Origin: Mycobacterium spongiae
GTDB lineage: Bacteria; Actinomycetota; Actinomycetes; Mycobacteriales; Mycobacteriaceae
Assembly: GCF_018278905.1 (NCBI RefSeq)
Contig: NZ_CP046600.1
Coordinates: 5,208,001 to 5,272,000, forward strand
Reading direction: 5' to 3'
DNA: 64,000 nucleotides
Position numbers and translations under genes: made by a program
The notes under the pieces: generated by a model
Seen by the model: the letters and a program-made list of their open reading frames with translations, nothing else
The model's database searches: none
Told to the model about the DNA's origin: nothing
Shown here: positions 32,201 to 43,678 of the stretch, one piece after another
Numbering within the stretch: position 1 is the first letter of the stretch
Layout: each line of letters begins with the position of its first letter

Positions 32201-35200
32201 ATGGTGGTGTTACGGCTGCTGGGATAGCTCGGATCGATCGGCAGATACGCCGCACCGGTCTTCAGGATCGCCAGCAACGCGGTAGCCAGTGCCGCCCCCC
32301 GCGGCAACACCACCGCCACCACGGTTTCCGGGCCGACGCCATACCCGCCAGCCAACTCATCTGCCAGCCGGTCAGCGCGGGCATCAAGCTGGCCATAAGT
32401 CAGCGCGAGCTGCTCGTCTTCGACGGCGATGGCCTGCGGGCTACGGCGCACCTGCGCAGCGACCAACTCCTCCAGGGTGGCCTCGCCCACCGGCTCAGCT
32501 GAGCCCCGGCCCTGGCTGACCAACACCTCACGCTGAGCCGCGGTGGTGATCTCAACCGCCGAGACCACCCGCCCCGGATCAGCAATGACCGCCCGCAACG
32601 TCGTCAGGTACTGCTCGATGAAGGCCGCGATCGTGTCAGGATCGAACAAATCGGTGGCGTACTCGATCGACCCAGACCAGGGCTGCGGTTGCTCGGGAGT
32701 GCTGGGCACATCAACCAGAGCCATGGACAAGTCGAGTCTGGCGGTGCCGGTATGCGCAGGCAACAACTCGGTATCGAGTCCGGGCAGATCCAAACTCGGC
32801 CAGGGATTGTTCTGCAACGCAAACAACACCTGAAACAGCGGGTGATGCGCCGCCGAGCGGGCCGGGCTAAGCGACTCCACCAACCGCTCGAACGGGGCGT
32901 CCTGGTGCTCATAGGCCCCCAACGCCTTATCGCGCACCTGATCAACAAGCTGAGCAAAGGTCGGGTTACCCGCCACATCGACACGCAACACCCACGTATT
33001 GACGAAAAACCCGACCAACGCATCCAACGCCGCATCGGTACGCCCAGCGATCGGCCCCCCAATGCTGAGGTCATCACCGGCACCCAACTTATGCAGCACC
33101 ACCGCCAACGCGGCCTGCAACACCATCGACGCGGTAGCACCGCTGCGCCGCGCATACCCCTCAACATCAGCACGCAGCGCGGGGTCGATGCTGAACGCCA
33201 CCGTGTCACCGGCAAACGACTGCCGCGCCGGGCGAGGCCGATCCCACGGCAACACCATCTGCTCGGGCGCCCCCGCCAACGCCTCCCGCCAATAACCAAC
33301 CTGCTGGGATAGCACACTGTCGGGGTCATCCTCATCACCGAGCAGCTCCTGCTGCCACAACGCGTAATCGGCGTACTGCACCGCCAGCGCAGACCACTCC
33401 GGGGCGTGGCCGGCACACCGCGCCCCATACGCGCGCGCCAGATCCCCCAGCAACGGCGCCATCGACGCCCCATCGGTGGCGATGTGATGAATCACCACCA
33501 CCAACACCTGCTCACTAGCGCTGCGGCGCAGCAGCTCCACCCGCACCGGGACCTCCCCGGCCAAATCAAACCGATACCCCACCGCATCAGCCACCGCGGC
33601 GTCGAGCGCCGCGCCATCGGATACCGCACGCACCACCAGTGGCGCATCAACATCCGCACACGCCACAATCTGTTGATACGGCACCCCATCGACCTCGGGA
33701 AACACCGTGCGCAGGCTCTCATGACGAGCGATCACATCACCCACAGCCGCCCGCAACGCCGCCACATCCACATCCCCCACCAACCGCAACACCAACGGAA
33801 TGTTGTACGTCGCCGAGGGACCCTCAAACTTGTGCAAAAACCACAACCGCCGCTGCGCATACGACAACGCCACCCGCACCGGACGCACCCGCGACCCCAA
33901 CACCGGACGCACCGACCCCCCACCATGAGCCCCGATCCAAGCAGCCAACCCGGCCACCGTGGGGGCGTCGAAGACCACCCGCACGCCGACCTCCACCCCG
34001 ATACTGGCCCGGATCCGGGCCACCAGCCGCGTCGCGGTCAGGGAATGCCCACCCAACTGGAAAAAGTTGTCGTCGATACCGACTTGGGTCAGCCCCAACA
34101 CCTCGGCGAACAACCCCACCAGCTGACCCTCGCGCTCATCACGCGGCTCCCGATAGGCCGCCGTAGACACGAACTGCGGGGCGGGCAGTGCTCGACGATC
34201 CAGTTTCCCGTTCGGCGTCAACGGCAACCCATCAACCACCATCACCACCGCCGGCACCATGTAGGACGGCAACCCCTCACCAACCCACCGCCGCAACTGC
34301 GCACCCAGGTCCCCCTCGCCAGCGTGATCGGCTGGCGCGCTGTCGCTGGCCACCACATAGCCCACCAGCTGGTGATCGCCACTGACCGCACCCGCACTAT
34401 CGGTGCTGGTTGCAGTGCTGTGGACAGTCACCACCGCCTGGGCAACACCCGGGTGGGAGGCCAATACTGCTTCGACTTCGCCGGGTTCGATACGGAAACC
34501 GCGGATCTTGACTTGCTCATCAGCACGACCAACGAACTCCAATACCCCGGCGCGGTTCCAGCGCACCAGATCACCACTGCGATACATCCGCGAGCCCCGG
34601 GGCCCGAACGGGCAGGCCACAAACCGCTCCGCGGTCAACGCCGACCGGCCCCGATACCCCCGCCCCACCTGCGCACCACCGATATACAACTCCCCGACCA
34701 CCCCCGCCGGCACCGCAGACAACCCCGCATCAAGCACGAACACATCGACAGTGCCCAACGGCCCACCGATAGGCGAAGCACCGGGAGCGGGGTATGGGCC
34801 AGTCAGCTCGAGATGGGTGGCATGCACCGTTTCGGTGGGCCCGTACATGTTGATCAACCGCGGTGCATGCCTACGCTGCCCGGGATACCAGCCCTGCAGC
34901 CGGGAGGTATCCAACGCCTCCCCAGCGAACACCACCATCCGCAAAGCACTGTCGGCGTCGCCGGGCCGTTGGGACTCGGCGCCCATCAACTCATAAAACG
35001 CTGACGGGGTCTGACCCAGCACGGTGATGCTCTTGTCGACAACGAATTGCCAGAGTTCTCGCGGTGATCGTGCCGTCGCCGTCGGCACGGCCACCACCCG
35101 AGCACCACACAGCAACGCGCCCCACAATTCCCAGCCCGAGACATCGAACGCCGGGGAATGGCACCAGGCCCACACATCCCGCTCGGCACCGCCATAGCAG

Positions 35201-38200
35201 CCATCCAGACCGGCGAACAACGCCACCACATTGCGGTGCGTGATGGCCACCGGTTTGGGTGTGCCCGTGGACCCGGAGGTGTAGATGACATAGGCCAGGT
35301 TGTCCGGGCTGGGCCGGCGCCGGGGCACAAAACGCCCACCGCCGGTCGGGTCGGCGGACTCAGTGTCAGCGCTCGACGTCAGAGTCGCGTCAGAATTGAC
35401 CACCAGGACCGCGGTGCCGGTGTCAGGCAGGGTCGCGGCGGTGGCGGTGTCGGTGATCAGCACCCGCGCACCAGCATCGGCGAGGATGGTGGTGTTACGG
35501 CTGCTGGGATAGCTCGGATCGATCGGCAGATACGCCGCACCGGTCTTCAGGATCGCCAGCAACGCGGTAGCCAGTGCCGCCCCCCGCGGCAACACCACCG
35601 CCACCACGGTTTCCGGGCCGACGCCATACCCGCCAGCCAACTCATCTGCCAGCCGGTCAGCGCGGGCATCAAGCTGGCCATAAGTCAGCGCGAGCTGCTC
35701 GTCTTCGACGGCGATGGCCTGCGGGCTACGGCGCACCTGCGCAGCGACCAACTCCTCCAGGGTGGCCTCGCCCACCGGCTCAGCTGAGCCCCGGCCCTGG
35801 CTGACCAACACCTCACGCTGAGCCGCGGTGGTGATCTCAACCGCCGAGACCACCCGCCCCGGATCAGCAATGACCGCCCGCAACGTCGTCAGGTACTGCT
35901 CGATGAAGGCCGCGATCGTGTCAGGATCGAACAAATCGGTGGCGTACTCGATCGACCCAGACCAGGGCTGCGGTTGCTCGGGAGTGCTGGGCACATCAAC
36001 CAGTTCGATGAACAAGTCGAACTTCGCGGTGCCGGTATGCGCAGGCAACAACTCGGTATCGAGTCCGGGCAGATCCAAACTCGGCCAGGGATTGTTCTGC
36101 AACGCAAACAACACCTGAAACAGCGGGTGATGCGCCGCCGAGCGGGCCGGGCTAAGCGACTCCACCAACCGCTCGAACGGGGCGTCCTGGTGCTCATAGG
36201 CCCCCAACGCCTTATCGCGCACCTGATCAACAAGCTGAGCAAAGGTCGGGTTACCCGCCACATCGACACGCAACACCCACGTATTGACGAAAAACCCGAC
36301 CAACGCATCCAACGCCGCATCCGTACGCCCAGCGATCGGCCCCCCAATGCTGAGGTCATCACCGGCACCCAACTTATGCAGCACCACCGCCAACGCGGCC
36401 TGCAACACCATCGACGCGGTAGCACCGCTGCGCCGCGCATACCCCTCAACATCAGCGCGCAGCGCGGGGTCGATGCTGAACGCCACCGTGTCACCGGCAA
36501 ACGACTGCCGCGCCGGGCGAGGCCGATCCCACGGCAACACCATCTGCTCGGGCGCCCCCGCCAACGCCTCCCGCCAATAACCAACCTGCTGGGATAGCAC
36601 ACTGTCGGGGTCATCCTCATCACCGAGCAGCTCCTGCTGCCACAACGCGTAATCGGCGTACTGCACCGCCAGCGCAGACCACTCCGGGGCGTGGCCGGCA
36701 CACCGCGCCCCATACGCGCGCGCCAGATCCCCCAGCAACGGCGCCATCGACGCCCCATCGGTGGCGATGTGATGAATCACCACCACCAACACCTGCTCAC
36801 TAGCGCTGCGGCGCAGCAGCTCCACCCGCACCGGGACCTCCCCGGCCAAATCAAACCGATACCCCACCGCATCAGCCACCGCGGCGTCGAGCGCCGCGCC
36901 ATCGGATACCGCACGCACCACCAGTGGCGCATCAACATCCGCACACGCCACAATCTGTTGATACGGCACCCCATCGACCTCGGGAAACACCGTGCGCAGG
37001 CTCTCATGACGAGCGATCACATCACCCACAGCCGCCCGCAACGCCGCCACATCCACATCCCCCACCAACCGCAACACCAACGGAATGTTGTACGTCGCCG
37101 AGGGACCCTCAAACTTGTGCAAAAACCACAACCGCCGCTGCGCATACGACAACGCCACCCGCACCGGACGCACCCGCGACCCCAACACCGGACGCACCGA
37201 CCCCCCACCATGAGCCCCGATCCAAGCAGCCAACCCGGCCACCGTGGGGGCGTCGAAGACCACCCGCACGCCGACCTCCACCCCGACACTGGCCCGGATC
37301 CGGGCCACCAGCCGCGTCGCGGTCAGGGAATGCCCACCCAACTGGAAAAAGTTGTCGTCGATACCGACTTGGGTCAGCCCCAACACCTCGGCGAACAACC
37401 CCACCAGCTGACCCTCGCGCTCATCACGCGGCTCCCGATAGGCCGCCGTAGACACGAACTGCGGGGCGGGCAGTGCTCGACGATCCAGTTTCCCGTTCGG
37501 CGTCAACGGCAACCCATCAACCACCATCACCACCGCCGGCACCATGTAGGACGGCAACCCCTCACCAACCCACCGCCGCAACTGCGCACCCAGGTCCCCC
37601 TCGCCAGCGTGATCGGCTGGCGCGCTGTCGCTGGCCACCACATAGCCCACCAGCTGGTGATCGCCACTGACCGCACCCGCACTATCGGTGCTGGTTGCAG
37701 TGCTGTGGACAGTCACCACCGCCTGGGCAACACCCGGGTGGGAGGCCAATACTGCTTCGACTTCGCCGGGTTCGATACGGAAACCGCGGATCTTGACTTG
37801 CTCATCAGCACGACCAACGAACTCCAATACCCCGGCGCGGTTCCAGCGCACCAGATCACCACTGCGATACATCCGCGAGCCCCGGGGCCCGAACGGGCAG
37901 GCCACAAACCGCTCCGCGGTCAACGCCGACCGGCCCCGATACCCCCGCCCCACCTGCGCACCACCGATATACAACTCCCCGACCACCCCCGCCGGCACCG
38001 CAGACAACCCCGCATCAAGCACGAACACATCGACAGTGCCCAACGGCCCACCGATAGGCGAAGCACCGGGAGCGGGGTGTGTACTTGTCAGCTCGAGATG
38101 GGTGGCATACACCGTGGTTTCGGTGGGCCCATACATATTGACCAACCGCGGTGCATGCCTACGCTGCCCGGGATACCAGCCCTGCAGCCGGGAGGTATCC

Positions 38201-40728
38201 AACGCCTCCCCAACGAATACCACCATCCGCAAAGCACTGTCGGCGGCGTTCGTCGAGCATTCGCGCTCGGCGCGCATCAACTCATAAAACGCTGACGGGG
38301 TCTGGCCTAGCACGGTGATGCCCTTATCCACCACGAACTGCCACAGCTCGCGCGGTGCGCGCACCGTCTCCGCCGGCACCGCCACCACCCGAGCACCACA
38401 CAGCAACGCCCCCCACAATTCCCACACCGACAAATCGAACGCCGCGGAATGGCACCACGCCCACACATCCCGCTCGGCACCGTCGTAGCAGCCATCCAGA
38501 CCGGCGAACAACGCCACCACATTGCGGTGCGTGACGGCCACCGGTTTGGGTGTGCCCGTGGACCCGGAGGTGTAGATGACATAGGCCAGGTTGTCCGGGC
38601 TGGGCCGGCGCCGGGGCACAAAACGCCCACCGCCGGTCGGGTCGGCGGACTCAGTGTCAGCGCTCGACGTCAGAGTCGCGTCAGAATTGACCACCAGGAC
38701 CGCGGTGCCGGTGTCAGGCAGGGTCGCGGCGGTGGCGGTGTCGGTGATCAGCACCCGCGCACCAGCATCGGCGAGGATGGTGGTGTTACGGCTGCTGGGA
38801 TAGCTCGGATCGATCGGCAGATACGCCGCACCGGTCTTCAGGATCGCCAGCAACGCGGTAGCCAGTGCCGCCCCCCGCGGCAACACCACCGCCACCACGG
38901 TTTCCGGGCCGACGCCATACCCGCCAGCCAACTCATCTGCCAGCCGGTCAGCGCGGGCATCAAGCTGGCCATAAGTCAGCGCGAGCTGCTCGTCTTCGAC
39001 GGCGATGGCCTGCGGGCTACGGCGCACCTGCGCAGCGACCAACTCCTCCAGGGTGGCCTCGCCCACCGGCTCAGCTGAGCCCCGGCCCTGGCTGACCAAC
39101 ACCTCACGCTGAGCCGCGGTGGTGATCTCAACCGCCGAGACCACCCGCCCCGGATCAGCAATGACCGCCCGCAACGTCGTCAGGTACTGCTCGATGAAGG
39201 CCGCGATCGTGTCAGGATCGAACAAATCGGTGGCGTACTCGATCGACCCAGACCAGGGCTGCGGTTGCTCGGGAGTGCTGGGCACATCAACCAGTTCGAT
39301 GAACAAGTCGAACTTCGCGGTGCCGGTATGCGCAGGCAACAACTCGGTATCGAGTCCGGGCAGATCCAAACTCGGCCAGGGATTGTTCTGCAACGCAAAC
39401 AACACCTGAAACAGCGGGTGATGCGCCGCCGAGCGGGCCGGGCTAAGCGACTCCACCAACCGCTCGAACGGGGCGTCCTGGTGCTCATAGGCCCCCAACG
39501 CCTTATCGCGCACCTGATCAACAAGCTGAGCAAAGGTCGGGTTACCCGCCACATCGACACGCAACACCCACGTATTGACGAAAAACCCGACCAACGCATC
39601 CAACGCCGCATCCGTACGCCCAGCGATCGGCCCCCCAATGCTGAGGTCATCACCGGCACCCAACTTATGCAGCACCACCGCCAACGCGGCCTGCAACACC
39701 ATCGACGCGGTAGCACCGCTGCGCCGCGCATACCCCTCAACATCAGCACGCAGCGCGGGGTCGATGCTGAACGCCACCGTGTCACCGGCAAACGACTGCC
39801 GCGCCGGGCGAGGCCGATCCCACGGCAACACCATCTGCTCGGGCGCCCCCGCCAACGCCTCCCGCCAATAACCAACCTGCTGGGATAGCACACTGTCGGG
39901 GTCATCCTCATCACCGAGCAGCTCCTGCTGCCACAACGCGTAATCGGCGTACTGCACCGCCAGCGCAGACCACTCCGGGGCGTGGCCGGCACACCGCGCC
40001 CCATACGCGCGCGCCAGATCCCCCAGCAACGGCGCCATCGACGCCCCATCGGTGGCGATGTGATGAATCACCACCACCAACACCTGCTCACTAGCGCTGC
40101 GGCGCAGCAGCTCCACCCGCACCGGGACCTCCCCGGCCAAATCAAACCGATACCCCACCGCATCAGCCACCGCGGCGTCGAGCGCCGCGCCATCGGATAC
40201 CGCACGCACCACCAGTGGCGCATCAACATCCGCACACGCCACAATCTGTTGATACGGCACCCCATCGACCTCGGGAAACACCGTGCGCAGGCTCTCATGA
40301 CGAGCGATCACATCACCCACAGCCGCCCGCAACGCCGCCACATCCACATCCCCCACCAACCGCAACACCAACGGAATGTTGTACGTCGCCGAGGGACCCT
40401 CAAACTTGTGCAAAAACCACAACCGCCGCTGCGCATACGACAACGCCACCCGCACCGGACGCACCCGCGACCCCAACACCGGACGCACCGACCCCCTCTG
40501 TGCGGACGCCAACGCCGCGGCAAGCCGACCGACGCTGGGATTGCTCAACACCTCGACGAAGTCGAGCGTGACGTCGACACGTTCTTGGAGCAGATGCGTG
40601 ATCAGAACGGCCTTGGCCGAGTCCCCGCCCAGCGCGAAGAAATTGTCATCGTCGCTGATCTCGGTCGTTGCCAACACATCTCGATAAACTGACCGCAGCG
40701 CATCCCGCAAACCATCCGCAAGCGTCAT
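29299..40728 (-). CDS. non-ribosomal peptide synthetase, T-(C-A-T)x3-R
   Basis: A 3809-residue megasynthase. Domains by residue: free-standing T (1-77, LGGDS), then three modules C-A-T at about 80-1170, 1175-2265 and 2270-3360, and a thioester reductase (3400-3809) with NADPH motif [11 protein letters not shown] and YVNSK (YxxxK). C domains have HHIATDG; A domains carry [11 protein letters not shown] and NGKLDRR; T1-T3 carry LGGHS. There is no epimerase or thioesterase. Code residues read by eye: module 1 DLWGVVMVYK, module 2 DVWGVAMVHK, module 3 DVWAIGMVSK; substrates not assigned. The product is probably an N-acylated tripeptide released as aldehyde or alcohol. ATG overlaps the upstream gene's stop by 4 bp. 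Confidence 0.95.
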   Translation of the reverse strand: MTLADGLRDALRSVYRDVLATTEISDDDNFFALGGDSAKAVLITHLLQERVDVTLDFVEVLSNPSVGRLAAALASAQRGSVRPVLGSRVRPVRVALSYAQRRLWFLHKFEGPSATYNIPLVLRLVGDVDVAALRAAVGDVIARHESLRTVFPEVDGVPYQQIVACADVDAPLVVRAVSDGAALDAAVADAVGYRFDLAGEVPVRVELLRRSASEQVLVVVIHHIATDGASMAPLLGDLARAYGARCAGHAPEWSALAVQYADYALWQQELLGDEDDPDSVLSQQVGYWREALAGAPEQMVLPWDRPRPARQSFAGDTVAFSIDPALRADVEGYARRSGATASMVLQAALAVVLHKLGAGDDLSIGGPIAGRTDAALDALVGFFVNTWVLRVDVAGNPTFAQLVDQVRDKALGAYEHQDAPFERLVESLSPARSAAHHPLFQVLFALQNNPWPSLDLPGLDTELLPAHTGTAKFDLFIELVDVPSTPEQPQPWSGSIEYATDLFDPDTIAAFIEQYLTTLRAVIADPGRVVSAVEITTAAQREVLVSQGRGSAEPVGEATLEELVAAQVRRSPQAIAVEDEQLALTYGQLDARADRLADELAGGYGVGPETVVAVVLPRGAALATALLAILKTGAAYLPIDPSYPSSRNTTILADAGARVLITDTATAATLPDTGTAVLVVNSDATLTSSADTESADPTGGGRFVPRRRPSPDNLAYVIYTSGSTGTPKPVAVTHRNVVALFAGLDGCYDGAERDVWAWCHSAAFDLSVWELWGALLCGARVVAVPAETVRAPRELWQFVVDKGITVLGQTPSAFYELMRAERECSTNAADSALRMVVFVGEALDTSRLQGWYPGQRRHAPRLVNMYGPTETTVYATHLELTSTHPAPGASPIGGPLGTVDVFVLDAGLSAVPAGVVGELYIGGAQVGRGYRGRSALTAERFVACPFGPRGSRMYRSGDLVRWNRAGVLEFVGRADEQVKIRGFRIEPGEVEAVLASHPGVAQAVVTVHSTATSTDSAGAVSGDHQLVGYVVASDSAPADHAGEGDLGAQLRRWVGEGLPSYMVPAVVMVVDGLPLTPNGKLDRRALPAPQFVSTAAYREPRDEREGQLVGLFAEVLGLTQVGIDDNFFQLGGHSLTATRLVARIRASVGVEVGVRVVFDAPTVAGLAAWIGAHGGGSVRPVLGSRVRPVRVALSYAQRRLWFLHKFEGPSATYNIPLVLRLVGDVDVAALRAAVGDVIARHESLRTVFPEVDGVPYQQIVACADVDAPLVVRAVSDGAALDAAVADAVGYRFDLAGEVPVRVELLRRSASEQVLVVVIHHIATDGASMAPLLGDLARAYGARCAGHAPEWSALAVQYADYALWQQELLGDEDDPDSVLSQQVGYWREALAGAPEQMVLPWDRPRPARQSFAGDTVAFSIDPALRADVEGYARRSGATASMVLQAALAVVLHKLGAGDDLSIGGPIAGRTDAALDALVGFFVNTWVLRVDVAGNPTFAQLVDQVRDKALGAYEHQDAPFERLVESLSPARSAAHHPLFQVLFALQNNPWPSLDLPGLDTELLPAHTGTAKFDLFIELVDVPSTPEQPQPWSGSIEYATDLFDPDTIAAFIEQYLTTLRAVIADPGRVVSAVEITTAAQREVLVSQGRGSAEPVGEATLEELVAAQVRRSPQAIAVEDEQLALTYGQLDARADRLADELAGGYGVGPETVVAVVLPRGAALATALLAILKTGAAYLPIDPSYPSSRNTTILADAGARVLITDTATAATLPDTGTAVLVVNSDATLTSSADTESADPTGGGRFVPRRRPSPDNLAYVIYTSGSTGTPKPVAITHRNVVALFAGLDGCYGGAERDVWAWCHSPAFDVSGWELWGALLCGARVVAVPTATARSPRELWQFVVDKSITVLGQTPSAFYELMGAESQRPGDADSALRMVVFAGEALDTSRLQGWYPGQRRHAPRLINMYGPTETVHATHLELTGPYPAPGASPIGGPLGTVDVFVLDAGLSAVPAGVVGELYIGGAQVGRGYRGRSALTAERFVACPFGPRGSRMYRSGDLVRWNRAGVLEFVGRADEQVKIRGFRIEPGEVEAVLASHPGVAQAVVTVHSTATSTDSAGAVSGDHQLVGYVVASDSAPADHAGEGDLGAQLRRWVGEGLPSYMVPAVVMVVDGLPLTPNGKLDRRALPAPQFVSTAAYREPRDEREGQLVGLFAEVLGLTQVGIDDNFFQLGGHSLTATRLVARIRASIGVEVGVRVVFDAPTVAGLAAWIGAHGGGSVRPVLGSRVRPVRVALSYAQRRLWFLHKFEGPSATYNIPLVLRLVGDVDVAALRAAVGDVIARHESLRTVFPEVDGVPYQQIVACADVDAPLVVRAVSDGAALDAAVADAVGYRFDLAGEVPVRVELLRRSASEQVLVVVIHHIATDGASMAPLLGDLARAYGARCAGHAPEWSALAVQYADYALWQQELLGDEDDPDSVLSQQVGYWREALAGAPEQMVLPWDRPRPARQSFAGDTVAFSIDPALRADVEGYARRSGATASMVLQAALAVVLHKLGAGDDLSIGGPIAGRTDAALDALVGFFVNTWVLRVDVAGNPTFAQLVDQVRDKALGAYEHQDAPFERLVESLSPARSAAHHPLFQVLFALQNNPWPSLDLPGLDTELLPAHTGTARLDLSMALVDVPSTPEQPQPWSGSIEYATDLFDPDTIAAFIEQYLTTLRAVIADPGRVVSAVEITTAAQREVLVSQGRGSAEPVGEATLEELVAAQVRRSPQAIAVEDEQLALTYGQLDARADRLADELAGGYGVGPETVVAVVLPRGAALATALLAILKTGAAYLPIDPSYPSSRNTTILADAGARVLITDTATAATLPDTGTAVLVVNSDATLTSSADTESADPTGGGRFVPRRRPSPDNLAYVIYTSGSTGTPKPVAITHRNVVALFAGLDRCYGGAERDVWAWCHSPAFDVSGWEVLGALVHGARVVAVPTATARSPRELWQFVVDKSITVLAQTPSAFQEVMAAESPRDADSALRMVILGGEALDTSRLQGWYPGQRRHAPRLINMYGPTETTVSATQLELTGPYPAPGASPIGGPLGTVDVFVLDAGLSAVPAGVVGELYIGGAQVGRGYRGRSALTAERFVACPFGPRGSRMYRSGDLVRWNRAGVLEFVGRADEQVKIRGFRIEPGEVEAVLASHPGVAQAVVTVHSTATSTDSAGAVSGDHQLVGYVVASDSAPADHAGEGDLGAQLRRWVGEGLPSYMVPAVVMVVDGLPLTPNGKLDRRALPAPQFVSTAAYREPRDERERQLVGLFAEVLGLTQVGIDDNFFQLGGHSLTATRLVARIRASIGVEVGVRVVFDAPTVAELAECISQQRQPAAIDRTLRNVHGLKATEATELRASDLKLEKFLDTATLTAAQTVPGPSTEIRTVLLTGATGFLGRYLALALLERLSPVNGTLICLVRADSDDHARRRLDATFDDGDQRLSQHYRSLSGGGSIEALAADKSATRLGVDEQTWQRLADSVDVIVDAAAEVNHVYPYGDLFGANVVGTAELIRLALTSRRKPFSYVSTISVSDQNSSAAFNEDADVRVVSPVRSVDDSGYVNSKWASEVLLRAAHDTCGLPVSVLRCGMILADTAYRGQLNLADWFTRLMLSVAATGIAPGSFYERDAGGNRQRARFDGLPVGFVAESIADIGSRPRGGFATYHLVNSHDKGIGLDEYVDWLIDAGYPINRIDDYDDWLRRFRAAILDLPDRQRQNTLLPLLHNWERPVKPPSECAISNSRFRAALKRSKLGSRTEIPHVSPAVIIKYMTDLKQLGLL
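30672..40495 (-). repeat. three nearly identical NRPS modules (about 3.29 kb each)
   Basis: C-A-T units repeat with period 3291 bp (module 1 to 2) and 3285 bp (module 2 to 3). Outside about 31510-31920, 34800-35210 and 38090-38490 only scattered base differences are seen, for example around 32700 and 33170. The variable segments encode the A4-A5 pocket region. Confidence 0.88.
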
Positions 40729-41561
40729 GTCTCTCTCACACGATCAGTTCCACCGCACGTTGCGGCGGCCGGTCGCTCCTCGGCCAGGAATATCGTCTGG
40801 GCCATCATTCGGTAGCCGGACATGTTCTCGCGCAGCACTTCGATCGATTCCTCCGGATGAACGGAGTCGATGACGGCGTTGGGGCCGATAGCGTTGAACT
40901 GATGAGATGTGCCGCTGGGAATCTGGAGGTCGATCCACGAGTTCGGCGGAACGATCAGGTTGTAGCGCGTCCGGTCGGTGTGCTCGTCGCCGCCGGGCAA
41001 CACGTCGACAAACTCGTCCGGCACGAACGGGGCTAAGCCGGAAACGACGCGAAGTTCGAACGGTGCGAAACTCGATACCCGAATAATCGTCTCGGGTCCG
41101 GTCATCATGCGCACGAAGCGAAGCCCGGTGTGCAAATGCATCCGTGAGCAGATGCCGCGCTCGGTCACATCGTAGAAATCCATTAGGTACCGATCGGCAT
41201 GAAAACCCTCGAAGGGCGCTTCCAACATATAGACGTCACCCTCTTCGAATGTCTGCGCGCGGGTGATGCCCTGCCGATCGGCGGTCGTTGTTGCTGTCAG
41301 CTGGTGTGCCCGTCGCACTACGCCCGCAAGGGCCTGGACGATACTCGCGGCAGTAGCAGGTTCGAATTGGACGACCGGGGTTACCACGCAGCTTCCGCTG
41401 TCGCGGAAATCGTCAGCCGGGCACACTTCGTTGAGGTCATCTGCGATGCGCTTCATGTGCCCCCCGACGGCCCCCGGAACACCGGGACTGCCCACGCACG
41501 ACCCATCTCGGATCGACGTCGCTGCGGTCCGTCGCGACGGCCTCGTTATCGACGGAGACAT
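40725..41561 (-). CDS. cupin-like protein coupled to the NRPS
   Basis: Protein of 278 residues from ATG at 41561. That start is preferred over a longer frame because AAAGGAG lies 8 nt upstream; an ATG at 41456 is a weaker choice. The C-terminal half looks like a double-stranded beta-helix: [43 protein letters not shown] and a final VHPEESIE. Histidines in RMHLHTG and GTSHQFN could bind metal. Residues 1-60 are basic and unlike the rest. Its stop overlaps the NRPS ATG (ATGA), so it is made together with the NRPS. It could be an oxygenase or isomerase acting on a monomer or product; no family assigned. Confidence 0.65.
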   Translation of the reverse strand: MSPSITRPSRRTAATSIRDGSCVGSPGVPGAVGGHMKRIADDLNEVCPADDFRDSGSCVVTPVVQFEPATAASIVQALAGVVRRAHQLTATTTADRQGITRAQTFEEGDVYMLEAPFEGFHADRYLMDFYDVTERGICSRMHLHTGLRFVRMMTGPETIIRVSSFAPFELRVVSGLAPFVPDEFVDVLPGGDEHTDRTRYNLIVPPNSWIDLQIPSGTSHQFNAIGPNAVIDSVHPEESIEVLRENMSGYRMMAQTIFLAEERPAAATCGGTDRVRET

Positions 41562-42034
41562 AGCGATACTCCTTTTGTCGCGAAATCCGCGTACTTCGCG
41601 GCTGGCTCTACGTTTGACCACCCACGTGAATGCCCGGCGAGACCACAATGAGAGGGCTCTCATCGGCACTCAGACCGACCCCGCCATCACATTGACCGCC
41701 AACTGCGGTAGAAAGCTCGCGAACGTGCACAACCTGATCGCCGAGCTGCCCGTTCAACGGCGGCGTCCGCAACAGATCGCCCGGCAGCTGCGGGGCGATA
41801 CTCCCGAGACCAATTGATGTGGTTACGGCACGAAAGCATCTGTCAGGCTGCGAACCAACCCGACTCGCGCTAGATCCGGCCGCCGCAGCGTAGGTCGCCA
41901 CACCGGCGCAACGCTGCGCAGCGCCAGCACTCATAGCCGCAGGCAGCAGCGGCCAACCCAGTCAGGCTTGGCGCGCAGGCAAACTCGACCAATACCAGAC
42001 GGCTAGGAACGATGTGCGCCTGCCGGCATGTGAC
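41562..42034. other. 473-bp gap upstream of the NRPS operon
   Basis: No supported gene. It should hold the promoter of the cupin-NRPS operon. Open frames on both strands (for example 41608-41934 minus) show no recognisable motifs. Confidence 0.45.
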
Positions 42035-42310
42035 TCAATCCAGCGCTGTCCGCCGTGGAGACCTAGCGGCGATGGCGTGATTCCAAGCCAGTCCGAGCCA
42101 CGGCATCATGACTGCCACAACCAGTGCTGCGCCCGCGTGCGCTAGGTTTCCGGCCGCCAACAAAATCAGGCCAGCCAGCAGAGCGACCGCCCAGCCTGCC
42201 GCAGCAACCAGGCCCGGAACGCTGACACCATTCTCGGTTGACTCGTGAGCGCCGTGCTGCGCAACGCGTGCCTGGCTGCCCACGCTACTTCCGACGTAAT
42301 ACATGCTCAC
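42035..42310 (-). CDS. small two-helix membrane protein, unknown function
   Basis: A 91-residue protein with a polar N-terminal third, rich in Gln, His and Ser, and two hydrophobic helices (VPGLVAAAGWAVALLAGLILLAAG and AGAALVVAVMMPWLGLAW), then a short basic end. This is the place of Rv3686c in M. tuberculosis, a hypothetical protein, but I cannot confirm homology. A perfect dyad lies about 100 bp upstream. No function proposed. Confidence 0.55.
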   Translation of the reverse strand: MSMYYVGSSVGSQARVAQHGAHESTENGVSVPGLVAAAGWAVALLAGLILLAAGNLAHAGAALVVAVMMPWLGLAWNHAIAARSPRRTALD

Positions 42311-43057
42311 ACTCCCAGCGAGAAGGATGTCGGGTCACCTCAGCGGTATGGTGACCACCCTGCGGCGACCGGGATGCGGGACACGGGCGCCGACCGACTC
42401 TGCTACTGTATCCTACGGATACTGTTTCTTCATTATTTAATTTGCTCTCGCCGTAGGTCCCAACGACTACGCGGGTCGCCACGATCTCACCACCGCTTCA
42501 CTTCCGCCGGCATCGACCCGATCGAACAATACGCCCTAGGCATGCTCGACTGCGGTTTCGCCACGCGTGCCGCGCTCGTGCGGCGATTCATTCTCAGTGA
42601 TCTACGTCCGTCGCCGTGCTCGTCACGCCGGACGGGTCGGGTAACCTGTTTTGCTGAGCGACTGGCCGGTCAGCTCCCACCGGCCTCAGCTGACCTCCTC
42701 ATGGCCGCGGGTGTGGCGCTGATCGGCAACGGCGGTAGCGGCGGATCTGGCGCAACCTTGGGCAGTACCGGAGTCGGCGGTCCTCGCGCACTTGTTGTCG
42801 GCCAGAACGGGAGAAACCGGTTGGCGTGGCCGGGCGAACAGCGTGCAGCGCTCGGCATCTGGGAACGGCGCGACCAGGTTGGCTGCATCGCGACTCGGCG
42901 AGCGACCGGTCAGCAGTGATCGGCCCACCGTTCGGCCGAAAAACCTCGGGCGCACAGAATCTTTGGAGATTGCCGGCACCGGCCCCTGATCTAGGCCCAG
43001 TCGAGTCGTACTGACCCGGCACCTGCGCGTCCGAGGGAAAGCGGGCTTGTGGCAGGA
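42311..43057 (+). pseudogene. 747-bp gap with a PGRS-like coding relic
   Basis: No intact gene. Around 42700-42790 the plus strand reads VALIGNGGSGGSGATLGSTGVGG, the Gly-rich LIGNGGxGG pattern of PE_PGRS proteins, but there is no PE domain upstream and the frame ends at 42919 without further repeats. Best read as a decayed fragment; it could be chance in GC-rich DNA. Confidence 0.3.
42408..42422. promoter_or_regulatory. perfect palindrome beside an AT-rich patch
   Basis: GTATCC-TAC-GGATAC, followed by the AT-rich stretch around 42428-42444, the lowest-GC stretch in the neighbourhood. Operator-like and upstream of the small membrane gene on the minus strand. Confidence 0.45.
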
Positions 43058-43522
43058 CTAGAGCCGCTCTTTGACAGCCGTGGACAGCCGTGCTCCGTCC
43101 GCTTTTCCGGCCGCAATCACGGTGGCCGCCTTCATAACCAGACCCATCTGCTTCATGTTGGGCCGATGCCCGAGTTGTTCGGCGACCTCGGCGATGGCGG
43201 TGTCGGCGACGTCGGCCAGCTCTGCCTCGGTGAGGGGCGTCGGCAGATACTCGTCGATGATCCGTGCCTCGGCATGCTCGTTCGCGGCTAGCTCACCGCG
43301 CCCGTTTTGAGTGTAGATCTCTGCCGCCTCACCACGCTTCCGCGATTCCCTGGCCAGCACCTTGATCACAGCGTCGTCGGAAAGCTCTCGTGCCTCCTTG
43401 CCGGAGACTTCCTCGGTCTGGATCGCTGCGAGCACCATGCGAAGGGTCGCAGTGCGCAACTTGTCCTGTGTCTTCATCGCCTGAGTCAGATCCGACCGAA
43501 GCCGGGATTTGAGTTCCGCCAT
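43058..43522 (-). CDS. GatB/YqeY-domain protein (Rv3688c-like)
   Basis: YqeY protein of 154 residues, beginning MAELKSRLRSDLTQAMKTQDK with ATG at 43522. The family features are seen in LRMVLAAIQTEEVS, YLPTPLTEAELADV and MKQMGLVMKAAT. The domain also forms the tail of GatB in the tRNA amidotransferase; the free-standing protein has no settled role. The open frame upstream of the chosen start is a GC-rich artefact. Divergent from the proline-rich membrane gene. Confidence 0.92.
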   Translation of the reverse strand: MAELKSRLRSDLTQAMKTQDKLRTATLRMVLAAIQTEEVSGKEARELSDDAVIKVLARESRKRGEAAEIYTQNGRGELAANEHAEARIIDEYLPTPLTEAELADVADTAIAEVAEQLGHRPNMKQMGLVMKAATVIAAGKADGARLSTAVKERL

Positions 43523-43678
43523 GACTGAGACGCTACGCGTGGGACCCACAAACGCTGACGAGCAGTCAGGACACGCCGAGACCCAACCCGGATGCCCGCG
43601 CGGAGCATCCGGATTGTGAAATGGCCCGACCGTCGACAGGATGGAGGCCATGACGAATGACGACGGCCGCCCCCCACG

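Noticed and set aside
33406..38295. Long plus-strand frames (532, 534 residues) opposite the NRPS gene
   Set aside because: They recur at the same place in each near-identical module, are very rich in Arg, His, Pro and Gln, and show no domain. They are antisense artefacts of GC-rich codon use.
41608..41934. 108-residue minus-strand frame upstream of the cupin-like gene
   Set aside because: No motif, no ribosome site and composition typical of random GC-rich frames; a plus-strand frame over the same DNA is equally open.
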